Source: CALMAK01 sp964392265
GTDB lineage: Bacteria > Patescibacteriota > Saccharimonadia > Saccharimonadales > Saccharimonadaceae
NCBI GenBank assembly: GCA_964392265.1
Contig: CAYMOS010000001.1
Location: forward strand, 1-64,000
Direction of reading: 5' to 3'
Length of the DNA stretch: 64,000 bases
Of this stretch, positions 16,672 through 25,753 are shown piece after piece. The translations under genes were made by a program, and so were the position numbers. Below the pieces are notes generated by a model. That model saw only the letters and a list, made by a program, of their open reading frames with translations. It had not been told where the DNA came from and did not search any database. Positions within the stretch are counted from its first letter, which is position 1; the number at the start of each line of letters is the position of its first letter.

Positions 16672-17088
16672 ATGCTTCGATTCCTCGCACAATCACTACT
16701 CACACTACTAGGCAACGCATTGGGATTATTGGCAGCGGCAGCGTTGCTATCAGATTTTCATATTACTGGCATAGGATTCATGGTAAGCGTCGGTTTCTTT
16801 ACGGTTGTTCATATTCTCTTCTCGCCGTTCATCTTTAAGATGGCTATCAAATACATTCCCGCCATCAGCGGTGGGATTGCACTCGTGACTACATTTGTGT
16901 CACTTATCCTCACGACAGCTTTTACAAGTGGCCTACGGATCGATAGTCTAGCCACCTGGTTCATTGCACCGTTTATCATCTGGCTTATTACTGTTATTGC
17001 TGGTGTCCTTTTACCGCTTTTTCTCTTCAAAAAAGTCCTCGCCAAAAAGGCTACCAGCAAAAGGAATACACCAACAACGCTATCGTAA
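16672..17088 (+). CDS. Holin-4-like / four-span membrane protein
   Basis: 138 residues with four membrane helices and a lysine-rich tail. The pattern resembles the phage-holin-4 superfamily of small membrane proteins found in many non-phage genomes. AGGAG lies six bases before the ATG. It ends two bases from the convergent FAD oxidase gene. Function unknown. Confidence 0.55.
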   Translation: MLRFLAQSLLTLLGNALGLLAAAALLSDFHITGIGFMVSVGFFTVVHILFSPFIFKMAIKYIPAISGGIALVTTFVSLILTTAFTSGLRIDSLATWFIAPFIIWLITVIAGVLLPLFLFKKVLAKKATSKRNTPTTLS

Positions 17089-17090
17089 CC

Positions 17091-18704
17091 CTACGCGGCA
17101 TTCTCGCGAATCACATGCTCAAGAGCGTATTCGTAAGTACCATCAAGTTTTTTGCCTGGATTAAAAATACCGTATGGATCAAAAATCTGCTTGATATTAC
17201 GGAATAGATCAATCATTTCAGGACCAAATTGCTTTTCAAGGTAGGGAGTGCGGATAATCCCGTCATTGTGATCGACACTGATTGAACCGCCAAATTCCAG
17301 CACAAGGTCGTTCACCTTCGTTTCAAGCTCCATGACTCGCTCGGCCGCACCATCGGCCTCCATATTAACAAGCGGCACCAATCGAATACTGCCCGCGCCG
17401 ATATGCCCAGCATAGGTATAGATCATATCATACTCTTTGATGATCGCCTCTAGACGACGAAGGAAGTTGCCATAATTCTCCAAAGGAACAATTGTATCCT
17501 CTAGGAAGGCCTCGGCACGCGTGTTTGGCGCCGGGTGATCAAGCAGCATCTTAAAGCTTTGACGACGAATCAGCAAGAAACTCTCGATCGTCGCAGGATC
17601 ATCAATCCAAAACGTCTCATGTCCTAATCGCTCAAGATGGTCTTTCGCTTTACCTGCCAGAACATCAGTATCATGTTGATCGTCAGCCTCAAAGACACTC
17701 AGGATAACGATATGCTTGCCTTTTGCCACATGTGCGCGGGCAGCATCTTCGGGGAAATACTGTTCAGCCAACTCATAGGTAAAATGATCAAATGTTTCAC
17801 ACGTAATAGGCTCATAATGAAGGGTGGTATTGACAACCTCAGACAAGTTATCCAAGTCAGAGATTGGCGTGACAATCATACGCTGGTACTTACCGGGTCG
17901 CACTAGTTTTAGCTCTGCTTCAGTGACAACCCCTAACGTCCCTTGTGCACCGACAAATAATCGTGCCAAATTAAAGGTCTGTTCATGTTCGTCCCATAGC
18001 TCCCACAACGCATAGCCTGCAGCATTCTTGACCGTGTGCGTGCGACGGCTCGCAATAAGACTTTTATGTGTTTCTAAAAGATCGGTCACCTGGCGATAGA
18101 TCTCACCCTCGTAGGTTGGCAGTTGTTTTTTCGCTTCTACCTCATGGCGCGACAATGGACCAAAGGTATATTCTTCCCCATTACCGATAACTACTTTTAG
18201 TTCACCGACGTTGCGGCTCGTTGCGCCGTATTTGATCGACTGCTCACCGCTGGCATTATTACCAATCATGCCGCCAATGCCACATATCAGGCGTGATGAG
18301 GTGTACGGAGCAAACAGCAACCCTGCCTCAGCAACCTTAGTCTCAACGTCGATATGCATAGCTCCGGTTTGAACGCGAATCGTTCTGGCAACTGTATCGA
18401 CGGCTCCCATGTAGTGGTAGTGTGATTTAAGATCAAGGATATAATGTTGCGTTAACGAACCGCCCGACATACAGGTACCACCCACCCGAGGGGCAAAATA
18501 GACGGGCGTGCCCTCTTCATGCATACGGACTGCCCAACCCACAACCGACTTGATATCATCGGTATCGTGAGGTGATATGATGCCCGCAGGCATCACCTCA
18601 AAAATACTCGCATCCCTCGAGAATTCCTTTCGTACTGCCTCGTCGGTCGTAATGTCACCGTTGAAAGTTGGTATCTGGTCTAAGATTTCTAATTGCCCAC
18701 TCAT
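17091..18704 (-). CDS. FAD-linked oxidase, GlcD/D-lactate dehydrogenase type
   Basis: 537 residues. The N-terminal PCMH FAD-binding domain shows GGTCMSGGSLTQ and the flavin-binding ICGIGGMIGNNASGEQS (about 140-160); the C-terminal FAD-oxidase domain contains YAGHIGAGSIRLVPL and VDHNDGIIRTP. Relatives oxidise D-lactate, glycolate or other 2-hydroxy acids and pass electrons to quinone or another acceptor. In a fermentative symbiont it may link lactate to redox balance; the substrate is not set by sequence. The iron-sulfur domain of some relatives is absent. Confidence 0.85.
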   Translation of the reverse strand: MSGQLEILDQIPTFNGDITTDEAVRKEFSRDASIFEVMPAGIISPHDTDDIKSVVGWAVRMHEEGTPVYFAPRVGGTCMSGGSLTQHYILDLKSHYHYMGAVDTVARTIRVQTGAMHIDVETKVAEAGLLFAPYTSSRLICGIGGMIGNNASGEQSIKYGATSRNVGELKVVIGNGEEYTFGPLSRHEVEAKKQLPTYEGEIYRQVTDLLETHKSLIASRRTHTVKNAAGYALWELWDEHEQTFNLARLFVGAQGTLGVVTEAELKLVRPGKYQRMIVTPISDLDNLSEVVNTTLHYEPITCETFDHFTYELAEQYFPEDAARAHVAKGKHIVILSVFEADDQHDTDVLAGKAKDHLERLGHETFWIDDPATIESFLLIRRQSFKMLLDHPAPNTRAEAFLEDTIVPLENYGNFLRRLEAIIKEYDMIYTYAGHIGAGSIRLVPLVNMEADGAAERVMELETKVNDLVLEFGGSISVDHNDGIIRTPYLEKQFGPEMIDLFRNIKQIFDPYGIFNPGKKLDGTYEYALEHVIRENAA

Positions 18705-18729
18705 ATATGTCTATCGTATCATATATTGC

Positions 18730-20652
18730 TTATGTATCGTTGCGCATATCGTTTATCGGGTTGCGACGGGCGCCGAGAAGAATCGGAATAACCGAAGCAA
18801 CCAATCCCACGATGATAATCACCCCTAAAATTGCCGGTACATACCACGATATCAGACTGAACAGGTGAAATTCTATATCGGTACTCTTGGCGGCATAGGC
18901 CAAACGTGCACCAAAGGTTGCATCCTGCCACCATAGTAGCTCAACTGTGAGGGCCAACGCCACTCCCATCAATAAAGCGAAGGCTGCAATGCGCACCGCC
19001 AACAAGAAGGCAAACATACCATACACTCGTCCAATATCAACCCTGGTCGCACCAATTGCCCGAAACACCGCGCTCTCGCGGCGGCCATCTGCCACCGTTC
19101 GACCAATCAGTCCACTCAGAATAATGATTGCAATGACTCCTACAACCAGTCCTGCCCACATCATTAGCTCGGTAAAGGCGCGCCTGGCCTCATCGACCAA
19201 CAATACACCACTACCAAAAGGTGCTGCCCACACTTCGTTTCCCATACCACCCCCTAACATTCCTGTGTCTTGCAGTAACTGACGCGCCTCTGCTTTGTTA
19301 CTAAATTCGACAAGATACGACTGATATCCCAATGTACCACTCGGCGACAAAACATCATTCGCCGTCACCTTAAAGATAGCGTCGGGCCGCTGGTCTTCTG
19401 GAAGCTGCGCCAACAGGTCGGCAGGAATCGACCATGTACCCCACCCAAGTGTTGAACCCAGGAGACTCTCTACCATCGTAGCAATCGACCAACTACCAAT
19501 TTCTCCTGCCACATCACTTGAAACACCAACACCGCGCACGACCACTTTATGCTGGATCGGCTCACCAAGATGAACGCCTATTTCTTTTTGATATGACTCA
19601 TAGTTGGTTTGCATCTTCTTTTCTTCTGCCGTGCGCTTGTCACTGGCAATGGTTACCGGACCGCAACTGTCTGCCGGGGGTAGCTCATACAACAAGGCGG
19701 GCTTGACATAGTCTTTGTTGTTTTCGTTGCGTTTTATGTCCGCTGCCTGTTGGGTTGCCTCACCGAATAATGCAATTGACGCCTGATTGCGGTAGCAAAA
19801 TGAGACTGTGATCTCGCCAATACGCTGACGTACTTCCGAAAGACGCTGCAGTTTATCCTCCGTGCTGGCATTCTTGTCGAGCGCTTTGAGTCCCAGTAGT
19901 TTTGCGGCTCGTCCAAAAGGTATCACCACAGGCACTTCACGGCGTGAAGCATCAAACGATTGGGTCGTTAAGAACGGCTTTGTCAGCGACCCGTCTAGTA
20001 CCTGCAGGTTAATAGCATCGTCAGTAAATCGTGACATGTAGAGTTCACGGGTGTTCTTCACCTGACTGCCTTCTTTGCCATCCTTCATGTATTCAAGGGC
20101 GCCGTCTGTCGGCATCAATGTATTATTATCCCCCACCACTTTGGCGCTTGGATACTTTTTGAGATAGTCTTTGATAATAAACGGTTTGGTGCTTGCAGTG
20201 CGTTTTTTGCTGACGATATCTTGGACAAGCTTACTCCCTAAATTCTGCTCGGTAACAACACGCTGTTTGGTATCGGGATCAATACCAATGGGAGACGGAT
20301 CTTCGCTCGAAGCGTCGTAGGGTACAGTATACTTTTTTGCCGCTGCCTTCTTTTTATCCACCAGTTCCTTGTGCGCCGTTTCTACCTCTGCCACGAAATC
20401 GGGATCATCCGCCATCTCCCACTCGTTAAAGCCAATATCGGGTGCACTTCGTGTAACCGCCAGAATCGTGCGATTATTGAGACCCTCATTAGAGAATCGA
20501 TCCACACTGTCAAACACTCCTTGGACCACAATCACCGCTACCAGCATCACCCCGAACAGCAGTCCAGCAATACCAGCAGTCAGGCCAGTACGGACCTTAT
20601 GGACTCGTAGTTTCGTGTAGGCCAGTACAAAGGCATCGGTTAATCTGATCAT
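18730..20652 (-). CDS. ABC transporter permease, FtsX/MacB type
   Basis: 640 residues. One membrane span near residues 22-45, then a large extracellular domain of about 430 residues, then three C-terminal spans with the FtsX-type core (VIAIIILSGLIGRTVADGRRESAVFRAIGATR). This is the type VII, MacB-like mechanotransmission design. Its start overlaps the stop of the ATPase gene as ATGA (20649-20652). It probably drives export or envelope remodelling rather than import. The extracellular domain is unusually long and I do not recognise a subdomain in it. Confidence 0.85.
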   Translation of the reverse strand: MIRLTDAFVLAYTKLRVHKVRTGLTAGIAGLLFGVMLVAVIVVQGVFDSVDRFSNEGLNNRTILAVTRSAPDIGFNEWEMADDPDFVAEVETAHKELVDKKKAAAKKYTVPYDASSEDPSPIGIDPDTKQRVVTEQNLGSKLVQDIVSKKRTASTKPFIIKDYLKKYPSAKVVGDNNTLMPTDGALEYMKDGKEGSQVKNTRELYMSRFTDDAINLQVLDGSLTKPFLTTQSFDASRREVPVVIPFGRAAKLLGLKALDKNASTEDKLQRLSEVRQRIGEITVSFCYRNQASIALFGEATQQAADIKRNENNKDYVKPALLYELPPADSCGPVTIASDKRTAEEKKMQTNYESYQKEIGVHLGEPIQHKVVVRGVGVSSDVAGEIGSWSIATMVESLLGSTLGWGTWSIPADLLAQLPEDQRPDAIFKVTANDVLSPSGTLGYQSYLVEFSNKAEARQLLQDTGMLGGGMGNEVWAAPFGSGVLLVDEARRAFTELMMWAGLVVGVIAIIILSGLIGRTVADGRRESAVFRAIGATRVDIGRVYGMFAFLLAVRIAAFALLMGVALALTVELLWWQDATFGARLAYAAKSTDIEFHLFSLISWYVPAILGVIIIVGLVASVIPILLGARRNPINDMRNDT

Positions 20653-21473
20653 GCTAACACTCCGTCCTTTAGGCGAATCTCTCGGTCTGCTCGCGCCGCA
20701 ATCGCCGGGTCATGCGTCACGATCACCACTGTCATCCCTAACTCATTCTTAATCGTCTCAAACAAATCAATAATTGCCCGGCCATTGACACTATCAAGGT
20801 TCCCTGTCGGTTCATCGGCCAATAGAATTTTAGGGTTATTCAACAGCGCCCGGGCGATCGCCGCACGCTGCATTTGTCCGCCAGACAGCTCTTTTGGATA
20901 ATGCGTCAAACGGTCACCCAGACCCACTTTGGCCGCAAGACCGCGTGCAACCTCATGTCGTTGACGCCGCGGAGACTTTGCAAACATTCCCGGAACCTCA
21001 AGGTTCTGTTGGAGTTTCAAAAATGGTTGCAAATAAAAGAATTGGAAGACAAACCCGATCGTCTCGCGACGAAACGCCGACAACTTACCATCGGACATCT
21101 TGGCGAGGCTCTTGCCGCCAAATACAACATCACCCTTAGTTGGCTTATCGAGACCACCCATCAACTGTAATAACGTACTCTTCCCCGAACCACTAGCCCC
21201 TGTGATCGCCACAAACTCACCCTCATGGATGTCAAGCGTAATACCCTTTAACACTTCAAGTTTCTGCCGGCCAAGTTTATACGTCTTAGCAATGTCTTTT
21301 ACCGATAGCAGCACCGGACCTTGAGGAGTCGCCAAAGGCCGGGCTGGTTTTTGCTTGGCCGCTACGTAATCACGAATCGCATGAACAGCTGCCACCGGAT
21401 CGTCATTGAAGGCATCCAATAGAGATTGAATTGCCTCGTTCTTACCGTCCCCACCCAAGGTATTGATTGTCAT
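20649..21473 (-). CDS. ABC transporter ATPase, LolD/MacB type
   Basis: 274 residues: Walker A GASGSGKST, Q-loop FQFFYLQPF, signature LSGGQMQR, Walker B ILLADEPTGNLDS and the H-loop VTHD. It powers the FtsX-type permease encoded next. An extra N-terminal part of about 50 residues, helical and Ala/Asp-rich, precedes the nucleotide-binding domain and is not usual. TACAAT lies ten bases before the ATG. Confidence 0.92.
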   Translation of the reverse strand: MTINTLGGDGKNEAIQSLLDAFNDDPVAAVHAIRDYVAAKQKPARPLATPQGPVLLSVKDIAKTYKLGRQKLEVLKGITLDIHEGEFVAITGASGSGKSTLLQLMGGLDKPTKGDVVFGGKSLAKMSDGKLSAFRRETIGFVFQFFYLQPFLKLQQNLEVPGMFAKSPRRQRHEVARGLAAKVGLGDRLTHYPKELSGGQMQRAAIARALLNNPKILLADEPTGNLDSVNGRAIIDLFETIKNELGMTVVIVTHDPAIAARADREIRLKDGVLA

Positions 21474-21498
21474 TGTGCTTTTTATTGTAGCACGTCTA

Positions 21499-21969
21499 TT
21501 AGTCGGATGTACGCGTCACTTTGACCATTGCATGACGAATTGGCACACCAGCCAACATATATCCTGCCTGCAATTCCTCAGCGATGACTTCTTTGTCACC
21601 TTCAGCTTCTTCATCCACTTGAATTGCCTCGTGTAGCTCAGGATCAAACAGAGTACCAGGCGTGGCAACAATTCGTTTGACGTTGAGGCTTTCTAGTGAC
21701 TTCTCTAGATTCTTCACCAGGCCCGCAACACCTTGGGCCCATTTGTTATCGGCAAGATCAGTAGGGACATGCGAAATGGCACGCTCAATATTATCAATCA
21801 TTGGCAGTAACTTGACGATCGCCGCTGATTGACCATGCTGATAGGTTGCTGCTCGATCAGCATCAACTCGTTTGCGGTAATTCTCAAAATCGGCCCGAGT
21901 ACGCTGTAAATCAAGAGTTAGTTCACCAACTTGCTGTTCCAGTTCCTCTTGTTTTTTACTTTTTGCCAT
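21499..21969 (-). CDS. grpE: GrpE, nucleotide exchange factor for DnaK
   Basis: 156 residues. A short N-terminal coiled coil (ELEQQVGELTLDLQRTRADFENYRKR) leads to the beta domain with FDPELHEAI and the ending MLAGVPIRHAMVKVT, all typical. GrpE releases ADP from DnaK. It lies in the hrcA operon, overlapping the small membrane gene upstream by 14 bp, and is thus under the hrcA CIRCE. Confidence 0.93.
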   Translation of the reverse strand: MAKSKKQEELEQQVGELTLDLQRTRADFENYRKRVDADRAATYQHGQSAAIVKLLPMIDNIERAISHVPTDLADNKWAQGVAGLVKNLEKSLESLNVKRIVATPGTLFDPELHEAIQVDEEAEGDKEVIAEELQAGYMLAGVPIRHAMVKVTRTSD

Positions 21970-22207
21970 TACTCTTCTCCTTGTCGTTACGTTCTTTTGT
22001 CATCGCCTGTTTCACTACCGCCGCTTCCTTGGCCTTCTGGTCGCCAATACGTATACGGTAAAGCACGACGATACTCGTAGCAGCCGCCCCAATCAGCACA
22101 ATAAATCCGATCGTCCATTGCCCTATCGAATGAATATTTTGCGTCAGACTGAATGCCCACGCCCCGATAGCAATGAGGATTCCAAGCAAGACGTACTGAC
22201 GAACCAT
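21956..22207 (-). CDS. Small two-span membrane protein in the hrcA-grpE operon
   Basis: 83 residues: two membrane helices (about 5-20 and 30-52) then a highly charged tail rich in Lys and Glu. Its ATG follows the hrcA TAA directly (TAAATG) and its end overlaps grpE. The position between hrcA and grpE suggests heat-shock co-regulation. I do not recognise the family; it may be specific to this lineage. Confidence 0.65.
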   Translation of the reverse strand: MVRQYVLLGILIAIGAWAFSLTQNIHSIGQWTIGFIVLIGAAATSIVVLYRIRIGDQKAKEAAVVKQAMTKERNDKEKSNGKK

Positions 22208-22915
22208 TTATAATACCTCTTCAAGCATTGCCCCGGCATGACGCACGAGGCGCATCACCCGCCCATAACTCTGACGGGTCGGACCGAGAACACCAATATA
22301 ACTTCGATCACTATACGGTGAACGGAAACGGCTCACAATGAGGGTAGCCCCGCTGGTTTTGCCAATAGGATTTTCGCTACCAATAAAGACGTTCAGTGGT
22401 TCGTTTGGTGCCGCCTCACGTAGCCACGGCTCAAGATTGTCGAGCAATCTCGCGACTGCCTGCACGTGATCGCCCTGCAAGAACTCTGGCTGGCTAAACA
22501 AATTACCCATCCCACTCAGGTAGAGCTCATCGCCAATTGTCGCCAAACCCAGGTTCTGCGTAAGGTCTACCAGGCTGTCAACCGCACTACGAATCGCACG
22601 ATCAGCCCGGTCACCATGTGTTTGAACACGTGCCTCAATCGCTCTCGCACTACGATCAAGCTGTGGCTGGAGATGAGCCTGCGCCTCATTAAGCTGGTTA
22701 ACGTAAAAACGATATCCCTGGTCAGTCGGCACACGTCCGGCACTGGTGTGCGGCTGAGTAATAAGCCCCAGCTCTTCCAGCTTGGCCATTTCACTACGGA
22801 TTGTCGCGCTAGAAACACCAAATAATTTCGCTAGCGTCACACTCCCGACAGGAGCAGCAATTTCCGCGTATTGTTCAATGATTGCCCCGAGAATCTGTGC
22901 TTGGCGTTCTGTCAT
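22208..22915 (-). CDS. hrcA: Heat-shock repressor HrcA, short form
   Basis: 235 residues. The N-terminal winged helix contains VGSVTLAKLFGVSSATIRSEMAKLEELGLI and the next stretch TSAGRVPTDQGYRFYV is the HrcA hallmark. Typical HrcA is around 340 residues; this one is much shorter, so its inserted domain is probably reduced. The ATG at 22915 is favoured over the one at 22942, because the latter is inside the operator. HrcA binds CIRCE when folded by chaperones and represses dnaK, dnaJ and its own operon. Confidence 0.92.
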   Translation of the reverse strand: MTERQAQILGAIIEQYAEIAAPVGSVTLAKLFGVSSATIRSEMAKLEELGLITQPHTSAGRVPTDQGYRFYVNQLNEAQAHLQPQLDRSARAIEARVQTHGDRADRAIRSAVDSLVDLTQNLGLATIGDELYLSGMGNLFSQPEFLQGDHVQAVARLLDNLEPWLREAAPNEPLNVFIGSENPIGKTSGATLIVSRFRSPYSDRSYIGVLGPTRQSYGRVMRLVRHAGAMLEEVL

Positions 22916-22921
22916 ACTTCC

Positions 22922-22962
22922 ATTATAGCACAAAACTGGCACTCTTTCAATGCGAGTGCCAG
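22922..22962 (-). promoter_or_regulatory. hrcA promoter with variant CIRCE, leaderless
   Basis: Operator at 22936-22962: CTGGCACTC, nine bases, GAGTGCCAG, a perfect dyad that can be extended to 12-bp arms but with GG where the dnaK and dnaJ copies have TA. On the minus strand TTGAAA (22945-22950), 17 bp, then TGC TATAAT (22922-22927); the ATG follows six bases later. Confidence 0.9.
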
Positions 22963-22967
22963 TTTGT

Positions 22968-23669
22968 CTACATTGTTATCTGTCGCAACAGATCGCGGGC
23001 GGCCAAGCGAGCCTCGTCATCCTTGCGGGTGAATATATCCGAGCGAGCAGCGATTTCTGCTGTCACCGCAATTGCACGCTCAAGATCATCGTTAATCACA
23101 AAGTGATAATAGGGCACTTCTAGCGCACGTGTTAGTTCTTTTATTGCGTGCTCGCGGCGCTTTGGCCATTCATGGAGAAAATCTTCGTTCGTCTTATAGC
23201 GCCGTTTCAGGCGACGCATCCATTCATCATAGGTTGGTGAAATAATAAAGATTGCCACTACCTGATCTGACATAGCCTTGTACTCTTCAACACCAGTCAC
23301 ATCAATGTCAGCAATCGCTACCCCTTGAGTAGCTGCTTGTCCGACCCCTTCAATTGAAGTGCCGTAGGCCACGCCATTCACCAACTTTGCCTCAACAAAG
23401 GCTTCGTCTCGCAACATGTCGGTCATGACATCTTCAGAAACGAAATGGTATTCACGGCCGTCGCGTTCAACAACCCCGCCAACTTCTCGCGGTTGTCTCG
23501 TGGTATACGAGATAATTTCAGCAAATCCGTCATCTTCCAACAAGCCACGTTTAATGGTATGAATGCCAGATCCGGACAAGCCGGCAAGAAGAGCTATTTT
23601 AGCACTTCGCACCACATCGACTGCCGTATCAGGCGGTTGATAATCACGAATGTGGCGCGCGATAGTCAT
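22968..23669 (-). CDS. Guanylate kinase-like, degenerate P-loop
   Basis: 233 residues resembling guanylate kinase: SYTTRQPREVGGVERDG-type GMP-binding region, YHFVSEDVM, ADIDVTGVEEYK, and ILISP-like IFIISPTYDEWMRRLKRR. The P-loop, however, reads GLSGSGIHT where GxxGxGKS/T is expected, so the ATP-binding lysine is missing. It may be inactive, use another lysine (the K two residues on), or have a different role. TGA TATACT (23675-23680) lies five bases before the ATG. It is divergent from the adenylate-kinase-like gene. Confidence 0.75.
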   Translation of the reverse strand: MTIARHIRDYQPPDTAVDVVRSAKIALLAGLSGSGIHTIKRGLLEDDGFAEIISYTTRQPREVGGVVERDGREYHFVSEDVMTDMLRDEAFVEAKLVNGVAYGTSIEGVGQAATQGVAIADIDVTGVEEYKAMSDQVVAIFIISPTYDEWMRRLKRRYKTNEDFLHEWPKRREHAIKELTRALEVPYYHFVINDDLERAIAVTAEIAARSDIFTRKDDEARLAARDLLRQITM

Positions 23670-23708
23670 ACCTCAGTATATCATGTATCAACCGTGTATA
23701 TGGACAGT

Positions 23709-23737
23709 TTGCCATAAACCTGTCCACCATCTATAAT
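23709..23737 (+). promoter_or_regulatory. Leaderless promoter of the adenylate kinase-like gene
   Basis: TTGCCA (23709-23714), 17-bp spacer, TATAAT (23732-23737), six bases, ATG at 23744. No Shine-Dalgarno sequence fits. Confidence 0.8.
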
Positions 23738-23743
23738 TTATCT

Positions 23744-24367
23744 ATGCAACAGACCGATATCGCAATTATTAAGACCTGGCTGGGTACGGGCGCTATCAAT
23801 ATTTTTGGATTGCCCTTTAGTGGTAAAGATACTCATGGAAACCGTTTGGCGGAGGCTTTTGGAGCATCAATCATGGGGGGGGGAGGCGAGATACTGCGCA
23901 ACTCTGTCATCCCATCACATGTTCGTGAACTTATGCACGCCGGCGAGTTAATACCTACTGAAGATTTCATTACTATCGTTACTCCATACATGTCAGGTGA
24001 GAGTTTCGCTCACAAGCCGCTCATTCTTAGCTCGGTCGGTCGGTGGCATGGCGAAGAGCCAGGCGTTATGGGCGCAGCTGAAAGCGCGGGTCACCCCATC
24101 AAAGCCGTCATTTATCTCTCGCTTGACGAAACCACTGCACACCAACGCTTTCTAGAATCACTTAAAGGTACCGATCGAGAGACCCGTCACGACGATTCAG
24201 AAGAAGTCCTTGCTACTCGCTTTGCGGAGTTTCATCACAAAACGTTACCCGTTATCGACTACTACCGTGACATGGGCCTCCTTATCGAAGTAGATGGTAT
24301 TCCGCCAAAAGACGAAGTTACTGACACAATACTCCGCGCTTTACTTGAGAAAGCAAAGCAGCCTTAA
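23744..24367 (+). CDS. Adenylate kinase-like nucleoside monophosphate kinase
   Basis: 207 residues. The P-loop GLPFSGKDTHGNRLAE, the GGGGEILR region and the C-terminal PVIDYYRDMGLLIEVDG are adenylate-kinase-like; the lid (about 130-160) has the RDDSEE-like RHDDSEEVLATRF motif. It should phosphorylate AMP or another NMP. It differs from standard Adk in having a long middle part around SSVGRWHGEEPG. It sits beside another NMP-kinase-like gene, in line with a salvage lifestyle. Confidence 0.75.
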   Translation: MQQTDIAIIKTWLGTGAINIFGLPFSGKDTHGNRLAEAFGASIMGGGGEILRNSVIPSHVRELMHAGELIPTEDFITIVTPYMSGESFAHKPLILSSVGRWHGEEPGVMGAAESAGHPIKAVIYLSLDETTAHQRFLESLKGTDRETRHDDSEEVLATRFAEFHHKTLPVIDYYRDMGLLIEVDGIPPKDEVTDTILRALLEKAKQP

Positions 24368-24783
24368 TCAATGTAGTCCCGGCGTACTAGCTCGGGAATA
24401 ATATCATGGCGAAATATCGAAGCGATATTAAGCGTTTCGATATCGGATGAATTTATCCATTTATTTTCGGCGATTTCAGCCTGTGGTGCCAACGTACCAG
24501 TATATTTCGTGACAATGTAAACATCAGCTCTAAGCCTCAACTGTTCAGTCTCGTATCCGGCGGCAATGGCAAAATACGTACCCATAAACTCCAGGTCTGA
24601 CGCAGCAACATCAATACCTTGCTCCTCATGCAGCTCTCGCTGAAGGCACTCCACTGGTGACTCATTACCCTCAATCTTACCACCTGGCTGAATAAAAACG
24701 TCCTTACCAAGACTACGTGATGCAAGTACACGCCTATTTTCTATGATGAGTCCGGCTACTTTGTACATATCAATACGCTGCAT
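24364..24783 (-). CDS. Nudix hydrolase
   Basis: 139 residues. The Nudix box is intact: G-KIEGN-E-SPVECLQ-RE-L-H-EE-QG. Nudix enzymes hydrolyse nucleoside diphosphates linked to another group; the substrate is not predictable here. The ATG lies four bases after the lepA C-part stop, so it ends the ftsH-murJ-lepA run. It overlaps the convergent kinase gene by four bases. Confidence 0.85.
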   Translation of the reverse strand: MQRIDMYKVAGLIIENRRVLASRSLGKDVFIQPGGKIEGNESPVECLQRELHEEQGIDVAASDLEFMGTYFAIAAGYETEQLRLRADVYIVTKYTGTLAPQAEIAENKWINSSDIETLNIASIFRHDIIPELVRRDYID

Positions 24784-24787
24784 AACA

Positions 24788-25753
24788 CTAGTCTCTTTTT
24801 AACATCACCGTGAATGCCTCTGATGGGATGTCGACCTTGCCAAACCGTTTCATACGCTTTTTACCCTTCGCTTGTTTGGCAAGCAGTTTCTTCTTACGAC
24901 TAACGTCACCACCGTATAGATACCCCGTAACATCTTTGCGATAGGCTGATATATCTTCGCGGGCAATGAACTTACCGCCAATTGCTGCTTGCAGACTGAC
25001 CTGAAAACTCTGGCGTGGCACTACCTCTTTGAGCTTCTTGACGATCTCGCGACCTAACGCCTGACTTTCACTCCGGTGCGCCATCACACTAAGGGCATCA
25101 ACCATCTCACCCGCCACATAAAAATCAACGCGTACCAGATCCTCTGCCCGATAATCATCTAGCTCATAGTTAAATGATCCGTAGCCGCTCGTGATGCTCT
25201 TTAATTGGTCATAAAAATCCGTCAACAGGTTTGCGAGTGGTGCCTCAAAGCTAATCAAGGCACGTTCATCAATATAACTAAGATTCTTTTGCTGGCCGCG
25301 TTTTGAGACAATCAACTGAATCACGCCACCAATATAATCTTGCGGCACGACAATTTCGCCCTTAATCCATGGCTCGCGAATCTCAACAATCTTTGTCACA
25401 AGTGGCAAGTCGCTTGCACTCTTGATATCCAACTCCTCGCCATCGGTCATCGTAATATGATAGTCAGTACTTGGGTTGGTCACAACCAGATCAAGATTGT
25501 ATTCGCGCTCCAACCGTTCGCGGATAATGTCCATATGAAGAAGGCCCAAGAAACCAATGCGCACACCAAACCCCAGGACCGGCGAATTCTCCGGCTCGAA
25601 TTGCAGGGCGCTGTCGCTCAGGCTTAGTTTTTCGATCGCGTCCTTTAGATCGGCATAATCTTCATTGGATACTGGGAAAAATCCAGCATAGACAAAGGGT
25701 TTAACATCCTTATACCCTGGCAATGGTTCAACAATCACCTTGTTCGCATCCAT
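24788..25753 (-). CDS. lepA: LepA/EF4 C-terminal part, separate gene
   Basis: 321 residues covering EF4 domains III, V and the LepA-specific C-terminal domain: VKPFVYAGFFPVSNEDY, GFLGLLHMDIIRERLEREY, then the lysine-rich end KKKLLAKQAKGKKRMKRFG. It starts at the ATG at 25753, which overlaps the previous stop as TGATG, with GGGAGG about nine bases upstream; a GTG at 25756 is possible. It is in the same frame as the N-part but cut off from it by a whole gene. N-part plus C-part total 599 residues, a normal LepA length, so nothing is missing. The halves probably assemble into one factor on the ribosome. Confidence 0.92.
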   Translation of the reverse strand: MDANKVIVEPLPGYKDVKPFVYAGFFPVSNEDYADLKDAIEKLSLSDSALQFEPENSPVLGFGVRIGFLGLLHMDIIRERLEREYNLDLVVTNPSTDYHITMTDGEELDIKSASDLPLVTKIVEIREPWIKGEIVVPQDYIGGVIQLIVSKRGQQKNLSYIDERALISFEAPLANLLTDFYDQLKSITSGYGSFNYELDDYRAEDLVRVDFYVAGEMVDALSVMAHRSESQALGREIVKKLKEVVPRQSFQVSLQAAIGGKFIAREDISAYRKDVTGYLYGGDVSRKKKLLAKQAKGKKRMKRFGKVDIPSEAFTVMLKRD

